From Pontibacter diazotrophicus (lineage in GTDB: Bacteria; Bacteroidota; Bacteroidia; Cytophagales; Hymenobacteraceae): a DNA stretch of 64,000 nt. Location: positions 1 to 64,000 of the forward strand of contig NZ_QRGR01000034.1 of assembly GCF_003367245.1 (NCBI RefSeq), given 5' to 3'. The notes under the pieces were generated by a model. It did no database searches, was not told the origin of the DNA, and saw nothing but the letters and a program-made list of their open reading frames with translations. Below are positions 40,945-50,850 of the stretch, one piece after another; the first letter of the stretch is position 1; every line of letters begins with the position of its first letter. A program made the position numbers and the translations under genes.

Positions 40945-42783
40945 ATGGATAAATTTTACAGATTATCTGCTGCACCCCGCACAAAGCCGATGCTGCTGTT
41001 CTTCGTGCTGTTACTCTCCTCTTTCTGCACTTTCGCCTCCGATAACCAACATATGATTCCGCTTACGCTGGAGGGACGTATAAAGGCAGCAGAAATAGTG
41101 GTGGAGGGCGAAGTCGTATCAAAGCAATCGTTCTGGGATGCGCGCCACAAAAACATCTACACTTCCAACATTATTCGGGTGTATAAAGTCTTTAAAGGAG
41201 AGGTAAGAAGCGAGCAAGTAGAACTGATTACGGAGGGCGGGACTATAGGATTGAAAATACATGCCGTGTCTACGGCCCTGCAGCTACGCCCCGGGCAGCA
41301 GGGAGTGTTCTTCTTAAAGCGGCAGCAGCAATTGCCGCAATCTCCCGGCAGTCAGCACATCAGTACAATGGCCTATGGCAGCCAGCAGGGCTTTGTAAAA
41401 TATGACATTGCGAACAATAAAGCCTTCGGAGCCTTCGACAGCTATAGCAGCGTGCGGGAACTGTACCAGAACATAACCGCGCAGACAGGGCAAAGCTACC
41501 GTCGCCTCTCAGAAAATGAGGCGCTGGATACTAAACCTGCCGTAGAGCAGCGGCAACAGCAAACACAGAGCACAAAGCGCGCACCCATTATCACCGGTTT
41601 CGAGCCTACTACTATCAGTGCTGGAACGGGAACTACCATCACTATCACTGGTTCAGGCTTCGGGGCTACACGTGGCGATGGTGCCGTAGAATTCAGGGAC
41701 GCAGACTTTGGGGGCACCAGATACGTACGGCCATTGCCCTCAGCGTACATCTCGTGGTCTGATAATCAGATTGTCTTAGATGTTCCCTCTGCCTCTCTGG
41801 ACGGAGGCACTCCCGGTTCCGGCCCTATCCAGGTTGTGACAGACGACGGCGACACCTTTACCAGCGAGACAGAACTCTTCATAGAGTTTGCTTACTCTAA
41901 CGTGTCATTCGACGAGAAAACATTCAGGCCCAGGCTTGTTAACAGAGACGGGGAAGGAGGGTACAGCATATTATTTGCGCCCAGCATGCAGAACAGGCAG
42001 GCAGCACAGGAAGGCTTCCGGCGCGCCATGGCCACCTGGTCTTGCGTGTCGGGGGTTAATTGGAAAATCGGGGCGTCCACCACAATAGAAGACGCCGAAG
42101 ACGATGGGGAAACTGTTGTTCGGTTTGCCCCAAATAATGTTGTCGGTGACAGTGTGCTGGCAAGAACTATCAGTTATTATGAAGGTTGTATTGGAGGAGC
42201 AAACCAGGATACGGTGTGGTACTTAACAGAGTTCGACATGGAAATTAACAGCGACATCACCTGGCAGTATGGCCCTGGTGCGCCTGTTGGCCGGCAATTC
42301 GATTTTGAGACGGTGATGCTGCATGAGTTAGGCCATGCCCATCAGCTGAGCCACGTTATTATGCCGAGTGCTATTATGCACTATGCTATTGAGTTTCGAA
42401 GAGTTATCCGTGACCTGAGCACCGCCGATATTGTAGGAGCTAACCTGATTGTAGAGAATAGTATTGGAGAGAATATCTGTGAACCGCCCATGGAGCTAAA
42501 CGAGGATGCGGGATGTAACATTCGTGCGCTAACCGTTTTCCCTAACCCAATAAACGAGAGCAACAACACTGTTTCACTTGTGTACATTGTAAGGATGGGT
42601 ACTGCAACGCTTCAGGCACAGCTGTACGACATGTCCGGCAGGTTAGTCCGTGAATTTGACGTCACCTTTAGTGATACCAACCTGCCTGTAGAGTTGGATG
42701 TATCCGATCTGGCCGCAGGTATATACATTCTGAGATGGCAGGAGCGTGACAGGGGCGGACAGGTAAAGCTTCTGAAACGATAA
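40945..42783 (+). CDS. T9SS-secreted matrixin-like metalloprotease with IPT/TIG domain
   Basis: This is a 612-residue exported protein. A signal peptide (PMLLFFVLLLSSFCTFA) is followed by an N-terminal domain, then an IPT/TIG domain at about 212-305 (PIITGFEPTTISAGTG, ITGSGFGATRGD). The zinc protease domain has HELGHAHQLSH at residues 460-470, the HExxHxxxxxH metzincin pattern. The C-terminus (LTVFPNPINESNN, then LYDMSGRLVREF and GIYILRWQ, ending KLLKR) is a type A sorting domain for type IX secretion. It is predicted to be surface-attached or released. A terminator hairpin follows. Confidence 0.92.
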   Translation: MDKFYRLSAAPRTKPMLLFFVLLLSSFCTFASDNQHMIPLTLEGRIKAAEIVVEGEVVSKQSFWDARHKNIYTSNIIRVYKVFKGEVRSEQVELITEGGTIGLKIHAVSTALQLRPGQQGVFFLKRQQQLPQSPGSQHISTMAYGSQQGFVKYDIANNKAFGAFDSYSSVRELYQNITAQTGQSYRRLSENEALDTKPAVEQRQQQTQSTKRAPIITGFEPTTISAGTGTTITITGSGFGATRGDGAVEFRDADFGGTRYVRPLPSAYISWSDNQIVLDVPSASLDGGTPGSGPIQVVTDDGDTFTSETELFIEFAYSNVSFDEKTFRPRLVNRDGEGGYSILFAPSMQNRQAAQEGFRRAMATWSCVSGVNWKIGASTTIEDAEDDGETVVRFAPNNVVGDSVLARTISYYEGCIGGANQDTVWYLTEFDMEINSDITWQYGPGAPVGRQFDFETVMLHELGHAHQLSHVIMPSAIMHYAIEFRRVIRDLSTADIVGANLIVENSIGENICEPPMELNEDAGCNIRALTVFPNPINESNNTVSLVYIVRMGTATLQAQLYDMSGRLVREFDVTFSDTNLPVELDVSDLAAGIYILRWQERDRGGQVKLLKR

Positions 42784-42798
42784 CATCAACTCTCCATT

Positions 42799-42842
42799 AC
42801 AGCAAGAGGCGGAGCTGCACCAGTGGCTCCGCCTCTTGCTGT
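42799..42842 (+). terminator. Terminator-like hairpin
   Basis: A perfect 17-bp GC-rich stem (42799-42815 against 42826-42842) with a 10-base loop lies 15 bases after the protease stop. No T-run follows, so termination efficiency is uncertain. Confidence 0.6.
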
Positions 42843-43394
42843 ATCAGCACTACAACATTAGCGGTCGAAAGGGTTTCTTCTCTATTCAGAACAAGGCCAC
42901 AAGAAGGAATAAAAGCCACTGTAACACACACTTCTACTTCATACAAACACAAAAGCAGGCGAAAAACACCCGGGGAAGATGGATTTTCGACTGCTTGTGA
43001 ACAGAATCTGCAAATCAGGACTTAGGCTGCACATGGAAACAGCTTGCCTCCCGTTGCTAGGGAATGGGTTTTGGAACAGTTTGTTTTCTTTAGCTTGAAA
43101 AGGGGGTAGCGTTATGATTCAAAATTCCCCCTCTTTTCTTCATAACACAAGGTATTGTAATGCTTGTTTGCAACATGGGATTGAGGCATGATAAACTGTC
43201 TTAATTGAATTAATATTCAATTATAGCTCTCATTTCTGTAAAGGGTATGCAAATTTTATAGGTTATGTAACATGATGTTTTTTGAATCTTATTGTTGTGC
43301 CATCGAATTTTAGTTGCTCTCAAGTCACACATATGCCGCTTTGCATAGCATTGTTATCTGTATAAAGCTATATTTGGGGAAAGATTACTCTTTT
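42843..43394. other. Long intergenic region
   Basis: These 552 bases lie between the secreted protease and the DUF3667 gene. An imperfect hairpin (GAAAAGGGGG against CCCCCTCTTTTC, 43097-43138) is followed by an AT-rich stretch, likely carrying the downstream promoter. No coding frame is credible. Confidence 0.4.
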
Positions 43395-44327
43395 ATGCAA
43401 AGAGATGTGAGAAAAAACAGACGCAAGTTTACCCAGTGCCCTAACTGCGGCTATTCCTTTGAGGAAGTAAACAACTACTGCCCTAACTGCGGACAGGAAA
43501 ACCATGACCTTAACGTGCCGGTAAAGCACCTGATTGTGGAGTTTCTGGAGGGTACTATCCACTACGACACAAAGACTTGGCGCACCATCAAATACCTGCT
43601 CTTTCGGCCGGGCCTGCTCACTGAGAAATTCAACATTGGCCAGCGTGCAGCCTATGTTCCGCCCTTTCGGCTGTATGTGTTTGTCAGCATCGTTTTCTTT
43701 TTTGTGCTAGCGCTAAGCACTAATGCGCCCGGAGTGGGTACAGACCAAAAAGAGGTACAGGTCACAGTACCGGGAGTGCATATAGAAGACCCTTTAACAG
43801 ACTCAGTGCTTTACACAAGTGAACCAGCCGTTGTAACATCGGAGGCACAGGCAATAGCAGTTTCTGACTCTGCCTTGCAGGCCATCGAAGATCCCACCTT
43901 CAAAACGGCCATGACTAGATTGGTCTCCTTCTCGAAGGGTGGCGAACAGGCAAAGCAGAAATTGCTAAAAAACACTTCTTTTATGATGTTTATCCTGATG
44001 CCCTTTTTCGCTTACCTGCTCTATCTTTTTTACTACAAGCAAAGGCGCAATTATGTAGAGCACCTGATGTTTTCCATTCACCTGCACACTTTCTTTTTTG
44101 TCATCATAATAATAGCGACGAGCTTGGCACTTGTTTTCTCTGGCCTTGATCTGGAGGGGTGGGTTGTAGTGCTTATGTTGGTGTACCTGTTCTTCGCCTT
44201 AAAGCAGGTGTACAAGCAATCGTACGGGCAAACATTGCTGAAGCTTATTCCATTAAGCTTCTTATATTGCCTTACGCTTGCCATCTTCCTGTTAGGCACA
44301 CTGGCTGTTAGTGTTATGATGAGCTAA
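43395..44327 (+). CDS. DUF3667 zinc-ribbon membrane protein
   Basis: This is a 310-residue protein. The N-terminal zinc ribbon CPNCGYSFEEVNNYCPNCGQ is followed by VEFLEGTIHYDTKTWRTIKY and FRPGLLTEKFNIGQRAAYVP, which define DUF3667. Four to five membrane helices follow (FRLYVFVSIVFFFVLALS, MMFILMPFFAYLLYLFYYK and others). The function is unknown. ATG 43395 fits the family. The upstream ATG at 43314 adds an unrelated tail. It ends 22 bases before dgt. Confidence 0.85.
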   Translation: MQRDVRKNRRKFTQCPNCGYSFEEVNNYCPNCGQENHDLNVPVKHLIVEFLEGTIHYDTKTWRTIKYLLFRPGLLTEKFNIGQRAAYVPPFRLYVFVSIVFFFVLALSTNAPGVGTDQKEVQVTVPGVHIEDPLTDSVLYTSEPAVVTSEAQAIAVSDSALQAIEDPTFKTAMTRLVSFSKGGEQAKQKLLKNTSFMMFILMPFFAYLLYLFYYKQRRNYVEHLMFSIHLHTFFFVIIIIATSLALVFSGLDLEGWVVVLMLVYLFFALKQVYKQSYGQTLLKLIPLSFLYCLTLAIFLLGTLAVSVMMS

Positions 44328-44348
44328 AATTTATTTCTCTTTACCCTT

Positions 44349-45719
44349 ATGCAGCATACTACTACCTGGGACAAACTAATCTCGAAGAAACGCTTTGAAA
44401 CAACGGACCCGAAGTATAGCACCGACGAATCTGTGCGGGGTGAGTTTCAGCGCGACTACGACCGGATTGTGTTTTCCTCTGCCTTTAGAAGGCTGCAGAA
44501 CAAGACACAGGTAATGCCCATGCCTGAGAGCGATTTCGTGCACACGCGCCTGACGCATAGCCTGGAAGCTTCGGTGGTGGGCCGCTCGCTGGGCCGCATT
44601 GTGGGTAAGAGCATATTAGAGCGCTACCCGGACCTGGCACAGGAGAAGCATATACAGGAAGCTGATTTTGGTGATGTAGTGGCTGCCGCATGCCTGGCGC
44701 ACGACATTGGCAATCCTCCTTTCGGGCACTCTGGCGAGGATGCTATCTCAGCTTTTTTTGAAAGCGAAACGGCACAGCCATACCTGGAAACTTTAACAGA
44801 AGCGGAGAAAGCAGACTTGCAGCGGTTTGAAGGTAACGCCGCTGGCTTCCGGGTCCTCACCTATACCTATCCGGCTCACTGCAGCCTGCCGGGTGGCCTT
44901 AGCCTGACCTATACCACACTGGCCACCTTCACAAAATACCCGAAGGAGTCGCTGCCTCTTATCAGGAACACCAAAAACACCAGCGAAAAGAAGTATGGTT
45001 TCTTTCAGACGGAGAAGACGTGGTTTAATACGATAGCTCAGGAACTGGGCCTTCTGAAAAAAGGAGTGGACGGAGAGGTGTTCTATCACCGCCACCCGCT
45101 GGCCTTTTTAGTAGAGGCGGCCGACGATATCTGCTACCGCATCATCGACTTTGAGGATGGCCTGAAACTGGGCCTGGTGCCGCAGGAACAAGGGCTGGAC
45201 CTGCTGCGCCAGATATTGGACGATAACCCGAACCGCAAATCCAGTCTTAATTTTTACGATTGGCGAGAGGAAATCGGCTACCTGCGTGCGCGCATTATTG
45301 GAAAGCTGATAGAGGAAGCGACAGCCGTCTTTTTGCAGCACGAACAGGAAATGTTACAGGGCACGTACGACACTCCGCTCATTAACGAGCTCAGCTGTAA
45401 GCCGGTATTAGACAAGATAAAAGACCTGTCCGTCAGGCTGATTTACCAGAACCGCCCGGTGCTGGAGATCGAGGCTGCCGGCTTTGAAGTACTCGGTGGT
45501 TTGCTGGATGCCTGCGTGAAAGCCGTTTTCAGGCCGGAGTCGAAGCACCACCGCAAGCTGGCGGCACTCATTCCGTCCCATTACCTCGAGCTGCTCGATA
45601 CAGCCACAGACTACCAGCGCATCATCCACATCACCGATTTCGTGGCCAGCCTCACAGACCAGGCAGCATTGGGCCTGTACCGCAAAATAAAAGGCATCGA
45701 GCTCCCACGGATGTATTGA
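44349..45719 (+). CDS. dgt: dGTP triphosphohydrolase
   Basis: This 456-residue HD-superfamily enzyme hydrolyses dGTP to deoxyguanosine and triphosphate. Landmarks are FSSAFRRLQNKTQVMP, FVHTRLTHSLEASVVGRSLG, the HD pair in AACLAHDIGNPPFGHSGEDA, RFEGNAAGFRVL and LVEAADDICYRIIDFEDG. The length is as usual for the dGTPase type 1 group. It is followed after 6 bases by a membrane glycosyltransferase-like gene. Confidence 0.95.
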   Translation: MQHTTTWDKLISKKRFETTDPKYSTDESVRGEFQRDYDRIVFSSAFRRLQNKTQVMPMPESDFVHTRLTHSLEASVVGRSLGRIVGKSILERYPDLAQEKHIQEADFGDVVAAACLAHDIGNPPFGHSGEDAISAFFESETAQPYLETLTEAEKADLQRFEGNAAGFRVLTYTYPAHCSLPGGLSLTYTTLATFTKYPKESLPLIRNTKNTSEKKYGFFQTEKTWFNTIAQELGLLKKGVDGEVFYHRHPLAFLVEAADDICYRIIDFEDGLKLGLVPQEQGLDLLRQILDDNPNRKSSLNFYDWREEIGYLRARIIGKLIEEATAVFLQHEQEMLQGTYDTPLINELSCKPVLDKIKDLSVRLIYQNRPVLEIEAAGFEVLGGLLDACVKAVFRPESKHHRKLAALIPSHYLELLDTATDYQRIIHITDFVASLTDQAALGLYRKIKGIELPRMY

Positions 45720-45725
45720 TTTAGC

Positions 45726-46940
45726 GTGACGTTGCTGATAAGACCGAGTTATCGTTTTGCGGATACTGCGTTGCTGTTGCTGTACATAGCTGTTTGTGCG
45801 GTTATTCTGTTTCGGGTAAATGTGGAGGCAACTGGTTACCTGACCCCGGACTCAGAAAGTTATCTAGAGCTAGCCCAGAACCTGAAGAATGGCAAAGGCT
45901 TCTACCTATATGAGGCGTCCACTGCTGAGGAAACATTTTTTTCTGTATGGCCTGTTGGCTATCCTGTGCTTATTTATTTTGTTTCGGCAGTAACCTCGCT
46001 TGATGTTTTCTGGGCCTCAAAAGTGCTGAACCTGTTGCTGGTAGGACTTGGCTTTCTGCTGCTGCGCCAAATTAACAGGAAATACTCCTATATACTTGCT
46101 TCTGTTTACTGCTCTTATACGCTGCTGGAGGTTTACAGCTTTACGTGGTCTGAGGCGCCATTTCTCCTGGGGCTACTGTACCTGTGTTACCTGGTTAACA
46201 AGGTCATACTAGGGGATGATACAACTAAAAATATACTTCTCTTATTCCTGACTTGTGTCTTCCTGTTCCTGATGCGGTATATCGGAGCCTTTTCATTCAG
46301 TGTTCCCGCCCTTTTAGCCTGCTTTTGCTACTATAAGCAGAGGCGCAGAACTGCTATAAAGCTGCTTGTCGTGTTTTTCCTGCTCATGGCTGTAACGGGC
46401 CTGTACCTGTTTATGAATTACTCCCTCAGTGGCTATGCAACTGGTTTCGATCGCCTAGAGGCAGAGACGGAGTCAGTTAGGGCTTTTGCAGGTATGATGG
46501 CAGAAGGATTACTGAATGAGCTACTCATCATCCGGAAGTTCCGGATGGGGAACCAGCCCGACTACTTGCTCTACTTAACAATACTTTTACAGTTGGCGGT
46601 CACAGCGATTATCATAGCAAAGCTTAAAAGACACTACCTGTTGGAGCAGTTAAAGAACGATTCCTTTTCTCTTGCATGCTTTATTGTTGCACTGCTATAT
46701 CTTGCCGCTATTGTATTTTTAAGAAGCTTCTCCCACTTCGACGACTTAGACTACCGTTTACTTGCGCCTTTCAGCTTTTTGTTCTGGATTGGTATGTTAC
46801 ATTTACTGGTTTCCTTGCCTGATAACATTAGAAGTACGGTTCAGGCTAAGAACATAGCTTTTGTTTTCTTTATGATTTCCCTACTGCTGAACCTCCCCAA
46901 ACAGTACATACTCGAAAAAGTGGTACAGCTGTTATCATAA
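45726..46940 (+). CDS. Multi-pass membrane protein, GT39/ArnT-like
   Basis: This 404-residue protein has about ten hydrophobic segments. An early loop YLTPDSESYLELAQNLKNGK contains the DSxxYxxLAxNL pattern of polyprenyl-phosphate-sugar-dependent glycosyltransferases (catalytic Asp in the first extramembrane loop). LDVFWASKVLNLLLVGLGF follows. Donor and acceptor are unknown. The start is GTG at 45726 (M-T-L-L-I-R-P-S). Coupled to dgt by a 6-base gap, though functionally unrelated. Confidence 0.75.
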   Translation: MTLLIRPSYRFADTALLLLYIAVCAVILFRVNVEATGYLTPDSESYLELAQNLKNGKGFYLYEASTAEETFFSVWPVGYPVLIYFVSAVTSLDVFWASKVLNLLLVGLGFLLLRQINRKYSYILASVYCSYTLLEVYSFTWSEAPFLLGLLYLCYLVNKVILGDDTTKNILLLFLTCVFLFLMRYIGAFSFSVPALLACFCYYKQRRRTAIKLLVVFFLLMAVTGLYLFMNYSLSGYATGFDRLEAETESVRAFAGMMAEGLLNELLIIRKFRMGNQPDYLLYLTILLQLAVTAIIIAKLKRHYLLEQLKNDSFSLACFIVALLYLAAIVFLRSFSHFDDLDYRLLAPFSFLFWIGMLHLLVSLPDNIRSTVQAKNIAFVFFMISLLLNLPKQYILEKVVQLLS

Positions 46941-47132
46941 AAGTCTCACCTCATTCGTCTATAAAAAAGCCTGCTTCATCTGCATACATACCATTTTGGC
47001 CGAGTCTTGGTCAGGATGGCACGCTTAAACTGGTTTCTCCCCTTAATTAGAATTAATTTTATACCCTTTATAACAGCAGGTTTGCCTTCGGCAAGCTTGT
47101 TGCAGGCATTCTAAACACAACATAACTAACAT

Positions 47133-48470
47133 ATGAAACACAAGTTCATTGCCTGCCTTTTATGGTGCGCCACCGGCTTTGCTGCGTTGGCTCAAACCAA
47201 AGGCAACAAGATTGAGTTTACGGAGTACGACCTTCCGAATGGCCTGCACGTGATCCTGCACCAGGACAAGTCTACGCCTAACGTAGCAGTGTCGGTGCTA
47301 TACCATGTAGGTTCTAAAAACGAAGTGCCTGGCCGTTCTGGTTTCGCACACTTTTTTGAGCACCTGATGTTTGAAGGAACGGAGAACATTGGCCGTGGCG
47401 AGTACAGTTCCTTAGTGCAAAAAGCAGGCGGTGCCCTGAATGCCAATACCTCCTTCGACCGCACGTATTACTATGAGCTGCTGCCGTCAAACCAGGTAGC
47501 CCTTGGCCTTTGGCTGGAAGCGGAGCGTATGAAGCATGCCAAAGTAGACGAGGTGGGTGTGGAGACGCAGCGCAAAGTAGTGCAGGAAGAGAAGCGCGAG
47601 CGCATCGACAACCAGCCTTACGGGTCTATGGGCGAGAATGTGTTTTCGCTGGCCTTTCAGGAGCACCCTTACAAATCCATGCCAATCGGTTCTTTCGAAG
47701 ACCTGAATGCCGCAAGCATTGAGGAGTTCCGCGACTTCTATAAGACGTTCTATGTGCCGAACAACGCAACGCTTTCCATCGCTGGCGACATCGACATAGC
47801 AGAAACCAGGAAGCTGATTGAGCAGTATTTTGGTGATATTCCGAAAGGCACCAGGGAAATACCACGCCCTAATATAGTAGAGCCGAAACAGACGGAAGAG
47901 CGCCGCAAAACGGTCTACGACAACATTCAGCTTCCTGCTGTTATCCAGGCCTACCATGTGCCGGAGCAGGGCACCGATGATTTTTATGCACTGTCTATGC
48001 TAACGACGCTGCTGTCTGGCGGTGAGAGTGCCCGTTTGCCAAAAGCGCTGGTAGACAAGCAGCAGAAAGCAGTTGCCGCTGCCTCTATTCCTTTCCCAAC
48101 AGAAGATCCGGGCTTGTTCCTGACGTTCGCCATCGCCAACATGGGCGTGGAGGTAGATGACCTGGAGCAGGCCATGAATGCTGAGATCGAGCGCGTGAAA
48201 ACAGAGCCACTGACAGACCGTGAGTTCCAGAAGCTGCGCAACCAGGTGGAAAGCAGCTTTGTGCAGCAGAACAGCACAGTAGCCGGCCGTGCCGAGAGCT
48301 TGGCCAACTACGCTGTATACTTTGGCGATGCTAACCTGATTAACACGGAACTGCAGCGCTACCTGAACGTGAAGAAGGAAGATATTCAGCGTGTGGCGAA
48401 GGAGTACCTCACCCAGAACAACCGTGTCGTGCTGCATTACCTTCCTAAATCAGCTCAACAGAACAACTAA
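47133..48470 (+). CDS. M16 zinc protease, catalytically active partner
   Basis: This 445-residue exported insulinase-family protease has the signal peptide MKHKFIACLLWCATGFAALA. The inverted zinc motif HFFEH is at residues 73-77, with the distal Glu in the VVQEEKRERIDNQPYG region near 150. The C-terminal inactive half contains FYVPNNATLSIAGDI. It is the active member of a pair with the next gene (15 bases away), the standard two-subunit arrangement. Confidence 0.93.
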   Translation: MKHKFIACLLWCATGFAALAQTKGNKIEFTEYDLPNGLHVILHQDKSTPNVAVSVLYHVGSKNEVPGRSGFAHFFEHLMFEGTENIGRGEYSSLVQKAGGALNANTSFDRTYYYELLPSNQVALGLWLEAERMKHAKVDEVGVETQRKVVQEEKRERIDNQPYGSMGENVFSLAFQEHPYKSMPIGSFEDLNAASIEEFRDFYKTFYVPNNATLSIAGDIDIAETRKLIEQYFGDIPKGTREIPRPNIVEPKQTEERRKTVYDNIQLPAVIQAYHVPEQGTDDFYALSMLTTLLSGGESARLPKALVDKQQKAVAAASIPFPTEDPGLFLTFAIANMGVEVDDLEQAMNAEIERVKTEPLTDREFQKLRNQVESSFVQQNSTVAGRAESLANYAVYFGDANLINTELQRYLNVKKEDIQRVAKEYLTQNNRVVLHYLPKSAQQNN

Positions 48471-48485
48471 GACTTCATTCCGATC

Positions 48486-50570
48486 ATGATAAAAAAATTC
48501 TATAGTACCGTATTTCTGGCGCTGGCACTGGTGTATGTAGCACCGGCACAGACCACACAAACGCCGCCGCCTCCGGGACCTGCGCCCAAAATAGAACTGG
48601 GCAAGTATGAGCACTTCACTCTGAAGAATGGCTTAAAGGTATACGTGGTGGAGAATCACAAACAGCCCGTGGTGTCGATGTCTTTGGTATTAGACCGGGA
48701 CCCGATTCTGGAAGGCGGCAAAGCCGGTTACGTACAGGCGGCTGGCCAAATGATGCGCACAGGCACTACCACCCGTAGCAAAGACCAATTTGATGAGCAG
48801 GTAGACTTCATAGGGGCTGAACTGGGCTTCTCCTCTACCGGTTTCAACGCCTCTGCACTTAAAAAGCACCTGCCAACGCTGCTCGAGCTTACCACTGATG
48901 CCCTGCTGAACCCAAAGTTCACACAGGAGGAGCTGGACAAGGTAAAGAAGCAGATGAAGGCTAACCTGGCGCAGTCGAAAGACAACCCGGATGCCATTGC
49001 CAGCCGCACACGAAATATGGTCATGTATGGCAAGGACCATCCGTACGGGGAGCTGATGACGGAGGAAACTGTGGATAATATCACGCTGCAGGATATCCAG
49101 GATTATTACAATACTCACTACAAGCCGAATATTGGTTACCTGGCCGTGGTAGGCGACGTGACGCCAAAGGAGATGAAAAAGCTCCTGAAGAAGCCGTTCC
49201 AGAAATGGCAGAAAGGCGATGTGCAGCAGGTAGAGTACCCACTGCCTCAGCGCCCAGAGCAGACGCAGGTCGTGGTGGTAGATCGCCCAAGCTCCGTACA
49301 AAGCTCCTTGGTACTCACAAACCCAGCTGACCTGAAGCCAGGTGCGGAGGATGCGGTTGCTGCTTCTCTGATGAACAACATACTGGGTGGCGGCATGGAT
49401 TCCCGTTTGTTCCAGAACCTGCGTGAAACGCATGGCTATACCTACGGCGCCTACTCGTCTGTTAATAGCGATGAGATTCTTGGGCGTTTTAACGCCAATG
49501 CCAACGTGCGGAATGCTGTTACAGACAGTGCCGTAACAGAGTTTATGAACGAGTTGAACAAAATCCGCAGCCAGCGCGTGAGCGACGAGGAACTGCGCGA
49601 TGCCAAAGCTTATATTATGGGCAGCTTTGGCCGTGGCCTTGAAAACCCTGCCACCGTAGCAGTTTATGCTATCAACACTGCGCGTTATGGCTTGCCGGAA
49701 GATTACTATGCCAACTACCTGAAGAAAGTGGAGGCTGTAACAGCAGAAGATGTGCAGCGTGTAGCGCAGAAATACATCAACCCGGACAAGATGTACATTA
49801 TAGCGGTTGGTAACGCCTCTGAGGTAGCTGAAAAGCTGCAGCCGTTCGATAAAGATGATAACACCATCGCCTACTACAGCACGACTGGTGAAAAAGTTGA
49901 CCGTGCGGCAATGGGTGTGCCAGCTGGTTTAACAGCCGATCAGGTGCTGGCAGATTACATTAAAGCCATTGGTGGGCAGGCAAATATCGACAAGCTGAAG
50001 GATATCACTATCACCAGCAACGCCTCGGTACAGGGTATGGCACTTACCTTGGTGCAGCAGCAGAAGGGAAATGATAAGTTTGCTACGCAGATCACGATGA
50101 ACAACAACCCGCTGCAGCGTGTGGTTATCAATGGAGAAAAAGGTAAAATGGAAGCCCCGATGCAGGGTGTGAACAAGGAGTTTACTAAAGAAGAGCTCAC
50201 CACACAAAAGCTGGAGGTAAGCCAGTTTCCGGTGCTGCAGTACGCGAAGTTAGGTATCAAAACCAAGTTAACGGGCATGGAGAAAGTAGACGGCAAAGAT
50301 GCGTATGCGGTAGAAGTAACGCTGCCAAACGACCAGAAGGCCACACACTACTTCGACAAGAACACAGGCCTGCGCCTAAAGGAAGTAAACAACCTGCAGA
50401 CGCCGCAAGGTGTACTGACGCAGACCAAGAGCTACAGCGACTACAAAGAAGTAAACGGTGTGAAGTTCCCTTATGTAATTGAAACAGTGGTAGGCCCTCA
50501 AGCCATCAAAGCCGAGGTGCAAAACATTGAGGTAAACAAGAACCTGAGCGACGATACATTTAAGATGTAG
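48486..50570 (+). CDS. M16 family inactive partner fused to a LolA-like domain
   Basis: This is a 694-residue exported protein. After a signal peptide (cut near VAPAQ) come two M16 domains. The HxxEH zinc site is absent: KAGYVQAAGQMMRTGTTTRS replaces it. The C-terminal half retains the R/Y pair region (LFQNLRETHGYTYGAYS), typical of the substrate-binding subunit. Residues from about 480 form an extra domain (LADYIKAIGGQANIDKLKDI, AKLGIKTKLTGMEKVDGKDA, YKEVNGVKFPYVIE), resembling the LolA-like/outer-membrane lipoprotein-sorting fold. The combination may deliver lipidated or hydrophobic peptides to the protease (inference). Confidence 0.9.
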   Translation: MIKKFYSTVFLALALVYVAPAQTTQTPPPPGPAPKIELGKYEHFTLKNGLKVYVVENHKQPVVSMSLVLDRDPILEGGKAGYVQAAGQMMRTGTTTRSKDQFDEQVDFIGAELGFSSTGFNASALKKHLPTLLELTTDALLNPKFTQEELDKVKKQMKANLAQSKDNPDAIASRTRNMVMYGKDHPYGELMTEETVDNITLQDIQDYYNTHYKPNIGYLAVVGDVTPKEMKKLLKKPFQKWQKGDVQQVEYPLPQRPEQTQVVVVDRPSSVQSSLVLTNPADLKPGAEDAVAASLMNNILGGGMDSRLFQNLRETHGYTYGAYSSVNSDEILGRFNANANVRNAVTDSAVTEFMNELNKIRSQRVSDEELRDAKAYIMGSFGRGLENPATVAVYAINTARYGLPEDYYANYLKKVEAVTAEDVQRVAQKYINPDKMYIIAVGNASEVAEKLQPFDKDDNTIAYYSTTGEKVDRAAMGVPAGLTADQVLADYIKAIGGQANIDKLKDITITSNASVQGMALTLVQQQKGNDKFATQITMNNNPLQRVVINGEKGKMEAPMQGVNKEFTKEELTTQKLEVSQFPVLQYAKLGIKTKLTGMEKVDGKDAYAVEVTLPNDQKATHYFDKNTGLRLKEVNNLQTPQGVLTQTKSYSDYKEVNGVKFPYVIETVVGPQAIKAEVQNIEVNKNLSDDTFKM

Positions 50571-50596
50571 TTTTTAGACATTATCTTTTTAGTTGG

Positions 50597-50632
50597 AAAG
50601 AGGCTATCCACACAAGGCTAGCCTCTTTTTTT
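50597..50632 (+). terminator. Terminator of the M16 pair
   Basis: The 10-bp stem AAAGAGGCTA/TAGCCTCTTT (50597-50606 against 50619-50628) is followed by T residues. Confidence 0.85.
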
Positions 50633-50748
50633 GTGAATTGGTTTAAGACCGCTATAGCTGTTCCGGACGTCTGTGTCTGAAACTAAACATCCTCGTCCGC
50701 GTGTGAAAAGGATTGCATACAGGAACAAGGGTGTTTCCAGCAGATAGT

Positions 50749-50770
50749 ATTCGGACCGGGATGTCCGAAT
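50749..50770. repeat. Intergenic palindrome
   Basis: ATTCGGAC-6-GTCCGAAT is a perfect 8-bp inverted repeat in the spacer between the M16 pair and the minus-strand thioredoxin-like gene. Other TCCGGA/GTCCG words are scattered over 50660-50790, suggesting a decayed repeat. Confidence 0.45.
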
Positions 50771-50850
50771 GAGCAGTGAATTGTTATTCCGGCAATCCTG
50801 GAATCCTGATGCTGACAGGTTAGTTCTAGCGCAGGGGACCACAACAGCTA

